Origin: RGIG4079 sp045646905
GTDB lineage: Bacteria; Bacteroidota; Bacteroidia; Bacteroidales; Muribaculaceae
Direction: 5' to 3'
NCBI GenBank assembly: GCA_045646905.1
Contig: JAZRLP010000026.1
Span: forward strand, 372,001-436,000
Length of the DNA stretch: 64,000 nt
Position 1 is the stretch's first letter. Every line of letters begins with the position of its first letter. The notes beneath the pieces are model-generated. The model saw only the letters and a program-made list of their open reading frames with translations. It had not been told where the DNA came from and made no database searches. Below, piece by piece: positions 53,276 through 62,278 of this stretch. A program made the position numbers and the translations under genes.

Positions 53276-53665
53276 ATGGAAATATCAGGAAAAATTATTT
53301 TAGCATGGCCCGAGATGACTGGAACATCAAAGGCTGGTAATGCGTGGAAAAAAAGAGAGTATGTACTAGAAACTCAAGAGCAATTCCCTAAAAAGATTCA
53401 TTTTGATTTCTTTGGGGAGCGTGCTGATCAGTATCCACTATCTGTAGGTGATACCATTCGTTTGAGTTTTGATATTGAAAGTAGAGAATATAACGGTCGA
53501 TGGTATACAAGTATTAGAGGTTGGAAAGCAGAGAAAATTGATGCTACAGCTCCAGTTAATGCGGGATATCCAATCGATAATTCCATGCCAACTCCTCCAC
53601 CAACTGTTAATGAAGCATCAATCTCGGCTATAGAAGGTGCTGAGAATGATGATTTGCCATTCTAA
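53276..53665 (+). CDS. DUF3127 family protein (OB-fold-like)
   Basis: 129 residues. The first ~95 residues fit DUF3127: MEISGKIILAWPEMTG at the start, WKKREYVLETQEQFPKKIHFDFFG, VGDTIRLSFDIESREYNGRWYTSIRGWKAEKI. The beta pattern resembles an OB fold. The C-terminal tail is disordered-looking and ends in DDLPF, reminiscent of the acidic, aromatic tip of single-stranded DNA-binding proteins. A role in nucleic-acid binding is inference from these features. Single-gene unit with its own promoter and a strong terminator. Confidence 0.82.
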   Translation: MEISGKIILAWPEMTGTSKAGNAWKKREYVLETQEQFPKKIHFDFFGERADQYPLSVGDTIRLSFDIESREYNGRWYTSIRGWKAEKIDATAPVNAGYPIDNSMPTPPPTVNEASISAIEGAENDDLPF

Positions 53666-53690
53666 TATAAAGCAAAATGTTTTACATAGA

Positions 53691-53730
53691 TAAAGAGCTA
53701 CAATCAAAGATTGTAGCTCTTTATTGTATT
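53691..53730. terminator. Terminator between the DUF3127 gene and lpxA
   Basis: TAAAGAGCTACAATC (53691-53705) pairs perfectly with GATTGTAGCTCTTTA (53709-53723) around AAA; T-rich sequence follows. It serves the plus-strand gene and probably lpxA on the minus strand (stop at 53744). Confidence 0.9.
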
Positions 53731-53743
53731 ATTAAAAGGTTAT

Positions 53744-54520
53744 TTATACATATCCTTTAATTATCCCTCGTTTAGAATTGCGAATAAAGAGAATTATTTC
53801 ATCTCTTTCTTTTGAGGCAGGAAGTTCGGCCTCAATGCGTTCTACGGCATCACTAACATTTAGTTGCGATAAATATAGATAGCGATAGATTTCTTGTATT
53901 TCTCTAATTTGCTCATTTGTAAAGTTGCGACGACGAAGTCCTATCGAATTAACTCCTGAATACGCAACTGGTTCACGGCCAGCTTTAACATACGGAGGTA
54001 TATCCTTATTAATGCGCGAACCTCCTTGTATCATTACATGAGGCCCGATGTGACAAAATTGGTGAATTAATGTTCCTCCACCAATAACCGCAAAATCATC
54101 TATAATTACTTCTCCTGCAATTTGAGTCGCATTTGACATAATTACATTGTTTCCAACGATACTATCATGACCAACATGAGAATAAGCCATAATTAAACTG
54201 TTATTCCCTACTATAGTTTTCCCTTTAGATGCAGTGCCTCTATTAATGGTGACACTTTCGCGAATTGTAGTATTATCACCAATAATTGCAAAAGTTTCTT
54301 CACCTTGAAACTTTAAATCTTGAGGAATTCCAGAAATTACTGCTCCAGGAAAAATTGTACAATTTTTGCCTATTCGCGCTCCTTCCATTATGGTAACATT
54401 GCTGCAGATGCGAGTCCCCTCTCCTATTTCTACATTGTTTTCGATTGTAACAAATGGGTCAATAACTACACTTGCTGCAATTTTAGCTCCAGGATGTATA
54501 TATGCTAATGGTTGTTTCAT
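53744..54520 (-). CDS. lpxA: Acyl-ACP--UDP-N-acetylglucosamine O-acyltransferase
   Basis: First step of lipid A synthesis. The 258 residues have hexapeptide repeats of a left-handed beta-helix (about 8-185) and a C-terminal helical domain. The catalytic histidine lies in MAYSHVGHDSIVGN, with the substrate region GIPQDLKFQGE and the GVNSIGLRRRNFTNEQI segment typical of LpxA. It is the last gene of cvfB-like/lpxD/lpxC-fabZ/lpxA, 11 bases after the lpxC-fabZ stop. Confidence 0.97.
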   Translation of the reverse strand: MKQPLAYIHPGAKIAASVVIDPFVTIENNVEIGEGTRICSNVTIMEGARIGKNCTIFPGAVISGIPQDLKFQGEETFAIIGDNTTIRESVTINRGTASKGKTIVGNNSLIMAYSHVGHDSIVGNNVIMSNATQIAGEVIIDDFAVIGGGTLIHQFCHIGPHVMIQGGSRINKDIPPYVKAGREPVAYSGVNSIGLRRRNFTNEQIREIQEIYRYLYLSQLNVSDAVERIEAELPASKERDEIILFIRNSKRGIIKGYV

Positions 54521-54531
54521 AAATTTATATT

Positions 54532-55914
54532 CTATTTATTTTTTATGATTTGAGCCATAAACTCACATTCGGTTACTATTTTTTCGCCAACGAAAGCATA
54601 TCCTTTCATTACAGCACAACCTCGACGGAGTTCGGTCATAAATGAAACATGGAAAATTAAAGTATCGCCTGGAACAACTTTTTGACGGAACTTAACATTG
54701 TCAATTTTCATAAAATATGTCGAGTAGCGTTCTGGTTCATCAACGGTACCTAAAACAAGTAATCCTCCGGTTTGTGCCATTGCTTCAATTAACAATACAC
54801 CAGGCATAACTGGCTCTTGAGGAAAATGTCCTTGGAAGAAAGGTTCATTAGTGGTTACATTTTTGATGCCTACAATATGTTTTTCTCCTTTCTCAATAAT
54901 TTTGTCAACAAGAAGGAATGGATATCGGTGAGGTAGTAATTCTCTAATTTGATTGTTGTCAAGAATAGGTGCAACTGATGGATTATAAACAGGTGCTTGG
55001 ATATCTTGGCGTTTAATTTCTTGACGAATTTTTTTAGAGAATGTAGTGTTAATAGAGTGTCCAGGACGAGTAGCTATGATTTTACCTTTTAGAGGTCGTC
55101 CAATTAAAGCGATATCACCAAGAACATCCATTAGTTTATGTCGAGCAGGTTCATTTTCAGATGTTAGAGGTTTATTGTTAATATAGCCAAATTCAGAAAC
55201 ATTCTTGCGAGGAACATTCATTAAATCGGCAATTCTATCAAGCTCGCTTTGAGGTAATTCTGAGTCATATATAACAATCGCATTATCAAGATCCCCACCT
55301 TTTATTAAGTTGCCTTTAATTAATGGCTCGATTTCTCTTACAAAAACAAATGTACGGCTTGAACTAATCTCAGAAGAAAAATCAGACAACTTTTCAAGAG
55401 TAGCAAATTGGTTCGTAAGGACTGGCGAATCAAAGGCTACCATTGTGTCAATGCTAAAATCTTCATCGGGAAGAACAACAATAGATGATCCAGTAGTGTC
55501 GTCTCTAACTTCTATTTTTTGTTTTACAATGTAATAATCTTTTTCCTCTTTTTGTTCAATTGTTCCAACTTCAGCAATCTTATTGCAATATTCAGATGCA
55601 CTACCATCGAGGATTGGCATTTCTGGAGCGTTTAGTTTTATCAAACAGTTGTCAATTCCTGCTGCATATAATGCTGCTAATGCATGTTCAATGGTGCTAA
55701 CAGATACATCTCCTCTGCTAATAACAGTTCCACGGGTTGTCGCTGTAACAAATTCGGCTAATGCATCAATAGTAGGTTCACCTTCTAAATCTATACGTTG
55801 AAATTTATAACCATGGTTTTCGGGTGCAGGATAAAACGATGCTTCTATCTCTAACCCAGTGTGCAATCCTTTTCCTTTTACACTGAATGAATCATTTAAT
55901 GTGACTTGTTTCAT
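54532..55914 (-). CDS. lpxC-fabZ: Bifunctional LpxC deacetylase / FabZ dehydratase fusion
   Basis: 460 residues carrying two enzymes. Residues about 1-300 are LpxC, the zinc-dependent deacetylase that commits to lipid A: SVKGKGLHTGLEIEA, VSTIEHALAALYAAGIDN (zinc histidine) and PARHKLMDVLGDIALIG (His-x3-Asp ligands). Residues about 315-460 are FabZ, the 3-hydroxyacyl-ACP dehydratase of fatty acid synthesis: LLPHRYPFLLVDKIIE, catalytic His in FFQGHFPQEPVMPGVLLIEAMAQ. The fusion is established in Bacteroidetes and may balance lipid A against phospholipid acyl chains. Both active sites look intact. Confidence 0.97.
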   Translation of the reverse strand: MKQVTLNDSFSVKGKGLHTGLEIEASFYPAPENHGYKFQRIDLEGEPTIDALAEFVTATTRGTVISRGDVSVSTIEHALAALYAAGIDNCLIKLNAPEMPILDGSASEYCNKIAEVGTIEQKEEKDYYIVKQKIEVRDDTTGSSIVVLPDEDFSIDTMVAFDSPVLTNQFATLEKLSDFSSEISSSRTFVFVREIEPLIKGNLIKGGDLDNAIVIYDSELPQSELDRIADLMNVPRKNVSEFGYINNKPLTSENEPARHKLMDVLGDIALIGRPLKGKIIATRPGHSINTTFSKKIRQEIKRQDIQAPVYNPSVAPILDNNQIRELLPHRYPFLLVDKIIEKGEKHIVGIKNVTTNEPFFQGHFPQEPVMPGVLLIEAMAQTGGLLVLGTVDEPERYSTYFMKIDNVKFRQKVVPGDTLIFHVSFMTELRRGCAVMKGYAFVGEKIVTECEFMAQIIKNK

Positions 55915-55932
55915 TTTATATTGATATAATGT

Positions 55933-56955
55933 TTATTCTTTAATTTTTTTCTCAAGTTCTTTTACTCTGTTATTTAGTTCTCCTAAATTTTTGATATATA
56001 CAGCTTGTCGCATAAAATCTTTGGCATCCGTAGCAGGATATCCCATAAGTTTGCAACCATCTTTGACATTTGATGGAATGCCTGATTGAGCTCCTACTGA
56101 AACTTTGTTGCCAATTGAAATGTGACCAGCAACTCCTACTTGTCCACCAATCATACACCATTGTCCAACTTTGGCAGAGCCTGCAATACCGGCTTGTGCC
56201 GCCATGACTGTATGTTCGCCCACTTCAACATTGTGTGCTATTTGAATGAGATTGTCAAGCTTAACGCCTTGTTTAATACGAGTGCAGCCCATAGTGGCAC
56301 GATCGATAGTTGTATTAGCTCCAATTTCAACATTGTCTTCAATTATGACATTGCCTATTTGAGGAATCTTGTTGTATCCATTTTCGGTTGGAGCAAACCC
56401 AAAACCGTCAGCCCCGATAACTGTGCCAGCATGGATAATGCATTTGTTCCCAATAACACATCCATGGTATATTTTGGCACCAGGATATATTATTGTTCCA
56501 TCTCCAATTTTTACATTGTTGCCAATATATGAGTGAGGGTATATTTTTACATTTTTACCTATAACAACATTTTTCCCAATATATGCAAATGCGCCAACAT
56601 ACCCATCTTCTGGAACTATAATCCCCTCAGAAATATAACTAGGTTGTTCAATTCCAGTAGGTTGTGGATTGATTAACTGTGAAACCATGTCGAGCAACAT
56701 TGCAAGGGTTGCATATGGGTCCTCTACTTTAATCAGCGTTGTTGTGAGTTCTTTTTCGGGAACAAAATCATTTTTTACTAATACAATCGATGATTTTGTT
56801 TCATATATGAAATGTGTATATTTGGGATTGGCCAAAAAAGAGATTGCACCAGGGTGCCCTTCTTCAATTTTAGCGAATGTATTTATCGCAACATCTCCAT
56901 CGCCAACAACGATTCCGTTGACAAGACTTGCAATTTGATTGGCTGTAAATTCCAT
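55933..56955 (-). CDS. lpxD: UDP-3-O-acylglucosamine N-acyltransferase
   Basis: Third acyl-transfer step of lipid A synthesis. The 340 residues comprise an N-terminal uridine-binding domain (FTANQIASLVNGIVVGD), a hexapeptide-repeat beta-helix (about 105-290) and a C-terminal coiled helix. The catalytic histidine is in NLIQIAHNVEVGEHTV, with GADGFGFAPTENGYNKIPQIG nearby (ribose and acyl region). It precedes lpxC-fabZ by 18 bases. A CATCTTTG box upstream (56994-57001, minus) is one mismatch from the promoter consensus. Confidence 0.97.
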   Translation of the reverse strand: MEFTANQIASLVNGIVVGDGDVAINTFAKIEEGHPGAISFLANPKYTHFIYETKSSIVLVKNDFVPEKELTTTLIKVEDPYATLAMLLDMVSQLINPQPTGIEQPSYISEGIIVPEDGYVGAFAYIGKNVVIGKNVKIYPHSYIGNNVKIGDGTIIYPGAKIYHGCVIGNKCIIHAGTVIGADGFGFAPTENGYNKIPQIGNVIIEDNVEIGANTTIDRATMGCTRIKQGVKLDNLIQIAHNVEVGEHTVMAAQAGIAGSAKVGQWCMIGGQVGVAGHISIGNKVSVGAQSGIPSNVKDGCKLMGYPATDAKDFMRQAVYIKNLGELNNRVKELEKKIKE

Positions 56956-57061
56956 ATAATTTAAATAGAAATATATAAAACTATTTTAACATACAAAGAT
57001 GCTAAAAAAAAATGAAATAAGAGCAATCTCTTTAATGTAAAATTGCCGTTTTTGTCAAATT

Positions 57062-57922
57062 TTATGTGCAAGATTCTGTTTTAGTGAAATCTTTGTTTAT
57101 TGATATGCTATTTTCATTAATTATAATAAGTTTAGCTTTATATAAACTGCCAATTGCTTTCTTTAAATCCTTCTTGCTACATTGAAGAATTGCCTTGATT
57201 TCATCAGGACTAGATTTGTCACCTAAACATGTTGACCCACCATTCATCTCAATGAATTTGTAGAATCTATCGGCCAAGATTTCAATTCGATTTGAAGCAG
57301 AATCTTTTAATGTGATATCAATCTTTCCGTCATCCCTCACTTGCTTAACATATCCATTGACTGTATCTTCTTTATCAATTGATTTAAATAGCTCATTTTT
57401 ATATATCATTCCATTATGAAGATTGTCAATAATTACCTTATATCCGATTTCGGTTTCTTCATAAATTAAGCATGAAACCTCGTCTCCCTTTTTATATAGT
57501 GGGTATGTATTCCCTAAAAATTTGTTTATTTTAGATGATGCTACAACTCGTTTTGTCGCATCATCAAGATATGTATATACGAGGTATCGTCCTCCATTTC
57601 GCATTCTAGAGCGTTGCTCGCTAAATGGTACTAATAAGTCCTTCATTAAACCCCAATCAAGAAATGCACCAACTTTGGTCACACTTTTGACTGTTAAGAA
57701 TCCAAACTGCCCTACTTGTGTTAATGGAGTTTCAGTTGTAGCAATTAACCGATCTTCTGAATCGGTATATATAAATACATTTAATTCATATCCAATTTGT
57801 GGTATATCGGTAATATATCTTGAGGGTAACAATATTTCTAAACCATTGCCTCCATCAAGATAAAGTCCAAAATCTACGATTTTAGTAACTTTAAGGGTAT
57901 TAAATTTTCCTGTTTTCAACAT
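57062..57922 (-). CDS. S1-domain RNA-binding protein, CvfB family
   Basis: 286 residues. Several S1-like beta-barrel domains (KVTKIVDFGLYLDGGNGLEILLPSRYI at about 10-36, then SVTKVGAFLDWGLMKDLLVPFSEQ and a third from about 145) are followed by a C-terminal winged helix (about 225-280, SSPDEIKAILQCSKKDLKKAIGSLYKAKLI). This order fits CvfB (YitL), known in Staphylococcus as a virulence regulator that binds RNA. Its role in Bacteroidetes is unstudied. It lies upstream of lpxD with a gap of 106 bases. Confidence 0.87.
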   Translation of the reverse strand: MLKTGKFNTLKVTKIVDFGLYLDGGNGLEILLPSRYITDIPQIGYELNVFIYTDSEDRLIATTETPLTQVGQFGFLTVKSVTKVGAFLDWGLMKDLLVPFSEQRSRMRNGGRYLVYTYLDDATKRVVASSKINKFLGNTYPLYKKGDEVSCLIYEETEIGYKVIIDNLHNGMIYKNELFKSIDKEDTVNGYVKQVRDDGKIDITLKDSASNRIEILADRFYKFIEMNGGSTCLGDKSSPDEIKAILQCSKKDLKKAIGSLYKAKLIIINENSISINKDFTKTESCT

Positions 57923-57992
57923 ATATGTATATTTTTGTACTGCAAAATAACATTATTTTTGTGGAATAATGCGTAAAAAGAGTAAATAAAAT

Positions 57993-58000
57993 TATTTTTG
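57993..58000 (+). promoter_or_regulatory. Promoter -7 box overlapping the start of the DUF3298-like lipoprotein gene
   Basis: TATTTTTG matches TAnnTTTG. Its last base is the first base of the GTG that opens the longest frame, so the true start codon must lie downstream or the box is not used. Confidence 0.4.
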
Positions 58001-58641
58001 TGTATAATTTGATTAATCTAAAGTCTATATTATCTCTGTTAGTGTTTGTATGTATGTTGTCTTGTTCTCATATATCAGACACGGATTCAATGTTGCGACA
58101 ATCAGACCTAAATCATGAGGTTTATTCTGATTCAATTAATAATATTGAAGTCAACTTATATTTACCAGTAATTTCAAATGAATTAAAATTGAAAATTTTA
58201 GAGATAATATATGAAGATTCGATTGAAATATATAACTCAATCCTTAAGCATATATGTAAGGATCGCAAAAATTTTAAGTCTAATGTTGTAGCATTATATG
58301 ATAATGAGAAAGCGTTGACCTTGAGGATTAATGATTTATATTGGACAAAAGATGGAGATACATTACGAGAAACATCGCATATAACATACCTAAAGCGGTT
58401 TAACCGAAAGTTTTTACTGAATGATATTGTGTCAAGTAATGAGGAATTAGATTCTCTAACAGAAATGTTAAATAATAAAGCGTATGGTGTATTTTTTTCT
58501 CCAGATGTAGATGTTACAATATGGGGAGATAGTATTATGTTTCATTATGAGAAAGTAAAACAAGAAAAATTACATATAGCATTATCATTAGATGATATAG
58601 ATAAGCATTTTCATAAATTTAAAACAATATATAATGAATAA
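58000..58641 (+). CDS. DUF3298-like lipoprotein, uncertain start
   Basis: Up to 213 residues. A lipoprotein signal (KSILSLLVFVCMLSCSH, cysteine about residue 22) indicates export and lipidation. The C-terminal half resembles DUF3298/RsiV-type domains: FLLNDIVSSNEELDSLTEML, then VTIWGDSIMFHYEKVK and IALSLDDIDKHF. The only in-frame starts before the signal are GTG at 58000 and TTG at 58009, and a promoter box covers the former, so a TTG start is possible. It overlaps rsmG by 8 bases, which suggests coupling. Function unknown. Confidence 0.7.
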   Translation: MYNLINLKSILSLLVFVCMLSCSHISDTDSMLRQSDLNHEVYSDSINNIEVNLYLPVISNELKLKILEIIYEDSIEIYNSILKHICKDRKNFKSNVVALYDNEKALTLRINDLYWTKDGDTLRETSHITYLKRFNRKFLLNDIVSSNEELDSLTEMLNNKAYGVFFSPDVDVTIWGDSIMFHYEKVKQEKLHIALSLDDIDKHFHKFKTIYNE

Positions 58642-59257
58642 CTCAATATTAAAGTACTTTCCCTATATTACAGATGTGCAAATCAAGCAATTTGAATTAA
58701 TGGGCCAGTTGTATCCTATGTGGAATGAGAAAATTAATGTAATATCGCGCAAAGACATTGATAATTTGTATATGAACCACATATTACACTCATTATCAAT
58801 TGCTCAATTTATGACACCGATAGATGGAACTACTTTTCTTGATATGGGTACTGGAGGCGGTTTCCCGGGTATTCCACTTGCAACAATGTTTCCTAATTGT
58901 AATTTCCATTTAATTGATAGGATAGGTAAAAAGATAAAAGTTGCGACTGAAATAGCCAATGAAATAGGATTAAAGAATGTTACTTTTCAACATGGGGATA
59001 TAGGCGAATGTCGAAAGAAGTTTGATTTTGTAGTAAGTAGAGCAGTTATGAGATTAGACGAATTGTTGCCATTAATCAAAAAGAATATCGCAAAAGGCAA
59101 TAAAAATAAATATCAAAATGGACTTATTTGCTTAAAAGGCGGTGACTTAAATGATGAAATTAACGGTGTAAATTATCCAGTTATAGATTACCCTATTACT
59201 GAATTTTTCAATGAGCCATTTTTTGAGACTAAGAAAATAATTTATGTACCTATGTAA
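58634..59257 (+). CDS. rsmG: 16S rRNA (guanine-527-N7)-methyltransferase RsmG
   Basis: 207 residues. SAM-binding motif I is clear (FLDMGTGGGFPGIPLATMFPN), with the RsmG-type N-terminus (WNEKINVISRKDIDNLYMNHILHSLSI) and the VSRAVMRLDELLPL segment. It methylates G527 in the 530 loop of 16S rRNA. It overlaps the preceding lipoprotein gene by 8 bases; the metallo-hydrolase gene follows 10 bases after its stop. Confidence 0.96.
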   Translation: MNNSILKYFPYITDVQIKQFELMGQLYPMWNEKINVISRKDIDNLYMNHILHSLSIAQFMTPIDGTTFLDMGTGGGFPGIPLATMFPNCNFHLIDRIGKKIKVATEIANEIGLKNVTFQHGDIGECRKKFDFVVSRAVMRLDELLPLIKKNIAKGNKNKYQNGLICLKGGDLNDEINGVNYPVIDYPITEFFNEPFFETKKIIYVPM

Positions 59258-59267
59258 TATTAAAAAA

Positions 59268-59906
59268 ATGAAAGTAAGTCGCTTTACATTTAATATGTTT
59301 GGTGTTAACACTTATATTTTATGGGATGATATAAGTAGAGAGGCATTAATTGTTGATCCTGGAATGATTACTGAAAAAGAACAAAAAGAGATTAAAGCCT
59401 TTTTAGATGCTAATAATCTAAATCTGAAGCATTTAATAAATACACATATGCATATTGACCACGCCTTCGGTATATCTTATGTGAAAGAAAACTATAATTT
59501 GAAATTGGAATGTAATATAGAAGACCAATTTTTAGCTCAGCGTTTAAATGAACAGGCCAATATGTTTGGACTTCCTATTCCAATGTCGGATTTACAAATT
59601 GATAAAGACTTAAAGGATGGGGAAAAAATCCAATTAGGTGATGAGCATATTTCTATATTACATGTACCTGGGCATTCTCCAGGGAGTGTAGTTCTATATG
59701 CACCACAATCTAATTTTATAATCTCGGGGGATGTTTTGTTTAATACAAGTATAGGGCGGACAGATTTGCCTGGGGGGAATTATGCGCAATTAATTAATGC
59801 AATAAACAATAAGTTAATGACTTTGCCAGATGATGTTATAGTGTATCCAGGACATGGACCAGAAACATCAATAGGTTATGAAAAGCAAAATAATCCTTAT
59901 TTATAA
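59268..59906 (+). CDS. MBL-fold metallo-hydrolase (glyoxalase II-like)
   Basis: 212 residues from the ATG at 59268, preferred because MKVSRFTFNMFGVNTYIL starts the conserved fold; a frame start at 59244 lies within rsmG. The zinc motif THMHIDHAFG, the histidine in HVPGHSPGSVVLY, the aspartate in ISGDVLFNTSIGRTDLPGG and the late histidine in YPGHGPETSIG form the binuclear site. It belongs to the small YcbL/glyoxalase II-like hydrolases. The substrate may be a glutathione-independent thioester; unproven. A strong terminator follows. Confidence 0.92.
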   Translation: MKVSRFTFNMFGVNTYILWDDISREALIVDPGMITEKEQKEIKAFLDANNLNLKHLINTHMHIDHAFGISYVKENYNLKLECNIEDQFLAQRLNEQANMFGLPIPMSDLQIDKDLKDGEKIQLGDEHISILHVPGHSPGSVVLYAPQSNFIISGDVLFNTSIGRTDLPGGNYAQLINAINNKLMTLPDDVIVYPGHGPETSIGYEKQNNPYL

Positions 59907-59910
59907 AAAT

Positions 59911-59954
59911 AAAAAGAAGAACGGAAGTTTTAAACTTCCGTTCTTCTTTTTTTT
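59911..59954. terminator. Bidirectional terminator between the metallo-hydrolase gene and glnS
   Basis: AAAAAGAAGAACGGAAGTT (59911-59929) pairs with AACTTCCGTTCTTCTTTTT (59933-59951) around a 3-base loop, followed by T's. It abuts the glnS stop at 59957 on the other strand. Confidence 0.93.
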
Positions 59955-59956
59955 AA

Positions 59957-61660
59957 TTATTTCTTTTGTGCTTTTTCCCAACTGTCTTTAAGTGCAATAG
60001 TGCGATTGAAAATTAACTTTTCAGGAGTTGAATCATAGTCGGGAGTAAAGTACCCAATGCGTTGGAATTGGAATTTGTGACCATTAGTTGCATTCTCAGA
60101 GATAAATGGTTCTACTTTAATGCCCTCTATAGTTTTGAGAGATTCAGGATTGAGCATTTCTCGGAAATCACGTTCGCTTTCAGCTGCAGGATTTTCCACC
60201 TCAAAAAGTCGATCGTAAAGTCTAACAGTTGCATCAACAGCATGTTGTGCAGAAACCCAATGGAGAGTGCCTTTTACTTTTCGAGCACTTCCTGGGAGCC
60301 CACTACGAGTTTCGGGGTCGTATGTGCAATATATTTCTTCAATATTACCCTCTTCATCTTTCTTTACACCTGTGCATTTTATAATATAAGCTCCCTTTAA
60401 GCGGACCTCGCTTTCGGGCGCTAATCTAAAGAATTTTTTAGGAGGGTTTTCCATAAAGTCATCTCGTTCAATGTATATTTCTGAACAGAATGGCATTTGG
60501 TGTGTTCCTGAATTAGGATCTTCGGGGTTGTTTTCCATTTCAACCATTTCAGTTTGTCCTTCAGGATAGTTTGTAATAATCAATTTTATGGGATTTATTA
60601 CGGCCATTGCACGAGTAGATACCTTGTTTAAATCTTCTCTAACAGCATGCTCGAGTAATGATATGCTATTTAAAGCTTCATATTTAGTATAGCCAATTGT
60701 GGAGATAAAGTTCTTTATTGATTGAGGAGTATATCCACGACGACGCATGCCTGAAATTGTTGGCATACGAGGGTCATCCCAGCCAGCAACTAATCCTTCT
60801 TGAACAAGTTGCAACAACTTGCGCTTACTCATAACAGTGTATGTGAGATTTAATCGATTAAACTCAATTTGTCGAGGACAATAAGTTTCATCGGCAAGTT
60901 CTTTTACATAATATTCATATAGAGGACGATGAGGAACAAACTCAAGTGTGCAAATAGAGTGAGTTACCCCCTCAAAATAATCGCTTTGACCATGAGCAAA
61001 GTCATACATAGGATAAACATTCCACTTTGTGCCAGTGCGATGGTGAGGATGCTTAATGATGCGATACATTATAGGATCGCGAAAATGCATATTAGATGAA
61101 CTCATATCGATTTTTGCGCGCAAAACTCGAGCACCTTCTTCAAATTCGCCTGCGTTCATTCGTTGAAATAAATCAAGATTTTCTTCGATTGAACGGCTGC
61201 GATATGGGCTATTTGTTCCAGGAGTTGTAGGAGTTCCTTTTTGAGCAGCTATTTCTTCAGATGTTTGATCGTCAACATATGCTTTCCCCTCTTTGATTAG
61301 TCTAATTGCTAAGTCATATAATTGAGGGAAATAGTCAGATGCATAATATTCTCTGTCACCCCAATCAAATCCTAACCAATGAATGTCTTCTTTGATTGCG
61401 TCAACATATTCTACATCTTCTTTTACTGGATTAGTATCATCAAAGCGTAGATTACAAGTTCCTCCAAATTTTTCTGCGACACCAAAGTCCATGCAAATTG
61501 CTTTTGCATGACCGATGTGAAGATAGCCGTTTGGCTCAGGCGGGAAACGAGTGTTTAGTCTTCCCCCATTTTTGCCGGCTTGTAAATCATCGGCAACCAA
61601 TTGCTCAACAAAGTTAAGCCCTTTTTTTTCGGTATTTTCAACTTCGTTTATTTCAGTCAT
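59957..61660 (-). CDS. glnS: Glutaminyl-tRNA synthetase
   Basis: Class I synthetase charging tRNA(Gln). The 567 residues show the HIGH motif (FPPEPNGYLHIGHAKAI), LRFDDTNPVKE, the KMSKS counterpart (YTVMSKRKLLQLV), and the GlnRS beta-barrel anticodon domain at the C-terminus (FFRLAPESEVRLKGAYIIKC, RIGYFTPD). Length is typical. Its presence implies direct charging rather than the transamidation route for Gln. A TAAATTTG box at 61704-61711 lies upstream. It may be a single-gene unit. Confidence 0.98.
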   Translation of the reverse strand: MTEINEVENTEKKGLNFVEQLVADDLQAGKNGGRLNTRFPPEPNGYLHIGHAKAICMDFGVAEKFGGTCNLRFDDTNPVKEDVEYVDAIKEDIHWLGFDWGDREYYASDYFPQLYDLAIRLIKEGKAYVDDQTSEEIAAQKGTPTTPGTNSPYRSRSIEENLDLFQRMNAGEFEEGARVLRAKIDMSSSNMHFRDPIMYRIIKHPHHRTGTKWNVYPMYDFAHGQSDYFEGVTHSICTLEFVPHRPLYEYYVKELADETYCPRQIEFNRLNLTYTVMSKRKLLQLVQEGLVAGWDDPRMPTISGMRRRGYTPQSIKNFISTIGYTKYEALNSISLLEHAVREDLNKVSTRAMAVINPIKLIITNYPEGQTEMVEMENNPEDPNSGTHQMPFCSEIYIERDDFMENPPKKFFRLAPESEVRLKGAYIIKCTGVKKDEEGNIEEIYCTYDPETRSGLPGSARKVKGTLHWVSAQHAVDATVRLYDRLFEVENPAAESERDFREMLNPESLKTIEGIKVEPFISENATNGHKFQFQRIGYFTPDYDSTPEKLIFNRTIALKDSWEKAQKK

Positions 61661-61703
61661 GACGTTGTATATTTAACGTTGATAAATATTGATTTTTAGG
61701 CTA

Positions 61704-61711
61704 CAAATTTA
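61704..61711 (-). promoter_or_regulatory. glnS promoter (-7 box)
   Basis: TAAATTTG on the minus strand, 43 bases upstream of the glnS ATG; matches TAnnTTTG. No exact -33 box. Confidence 0.45.
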
Positions 61712-61760
61712 ATCAATATTCTTGATACATTAATTAATGAGTATTCAAAAGTTTCAATAA

Positions 61761-61802
61761 AAAATAAGCAATATACTCTTTTACGAGCATATTGCTTATT
61801 TT
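61761..61802 (-). terminator. Terminator of the thrS-infC-rpmI-rplT operon
   Basis: AAAATAAGCAATATACTC (61761-61778) pairs with GAGCATATTGCTTATTTT (61785-61802), 18 positions with one mismatch, around a 6-base loop. It begins 22 bases after the rplT stop on the minus strand and ends in T's. Confidence 0.9.
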
Positions 61803-61824
61803 TTGTTATGTTGCTAAGTTAAAA

Positions 61825-62175
61825 TTAAGCGTTTTTTACCTTATCAACAATAGCTTTAAACGCTGCAGGGTTGTTGAGCGCGAGGTCAGCAAGTACTTTG
61901 CGGTTGATTTCAATACCTGACTTGTGGATAAGACCCATCAACTTTGAGTAAGAAAGGTCTTCAAGACGTGCAGCTGCGTTGATACGTTGAATCCAAAGAG
62001 CGCGGAAATTACGCTTTTTGTTTTTACGATCACGGTAAGCATAAGTAAGACCTTTTTCCCAAGTGTTTTTGGCTACGGTCCACACATTTTTACGACATCC
62101 GTAATAACCTCTTGTTAATTTTAAGATTTTCTTTCTACGTGCTCTTGAGGCAACGTGGTTTACTGATCTTGGCAT
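61825..62175 (-). CDS. rplT: 50S ribosomal protein L20
   Basis: 116 residues. The basic N-terminal extension (PRSVNHVASRARRKKILKL) and the ARKRDFRALWIQRINAA-type core (here NKKRNFRALWIQRINAAAR) are intact, followed by the LMGLIHKSGIEINRKVLADLA segment. L20 is needed for early 50S assembly and in other phyla represses its own operon. It is the last gene of the operon, separated from rpmI by 103 bases that contain an inverted repeat. Confidence 0.98.
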   Translation of the reverse strand: MPRSVNHVASRARRKKILKLTRGYYGCRKNVWTVAKNTWEKGLTYAYRDRKNKKRNFRALWIQRINAAARLEDLSYSKLMGLIHKSGIEINRKVLADLALNNPAAFKAIVDKVKNA

Positions 62176-62191
62176 TTTCTTTGAATTTTTT

Positions 62192-62230
62192 GAATGTTAG
62201 CGGCTATTGCTCTTTTATGGCTAAACATTC
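62192..62230 (-). repeat. Inverted repeat in the rpmI-rplT gap
   Basis: GAATGTTAGC (62192-62201) pairs with GCTAAACATTC (62220-62230) apart from one bulged A, around an 18-base loop. It lies 16 bases upstream of the rplT ATG on the minus strand. It has no U-run and could be a translational control structure for L20, which is inference from L20 autoregulation in other bacteria. Confidence 0.5.
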
Positions 62231-62278
62231 GGTTAATAAAAAAATTAAAAAATCACGAATTAAAACTTGAAACCTAAA

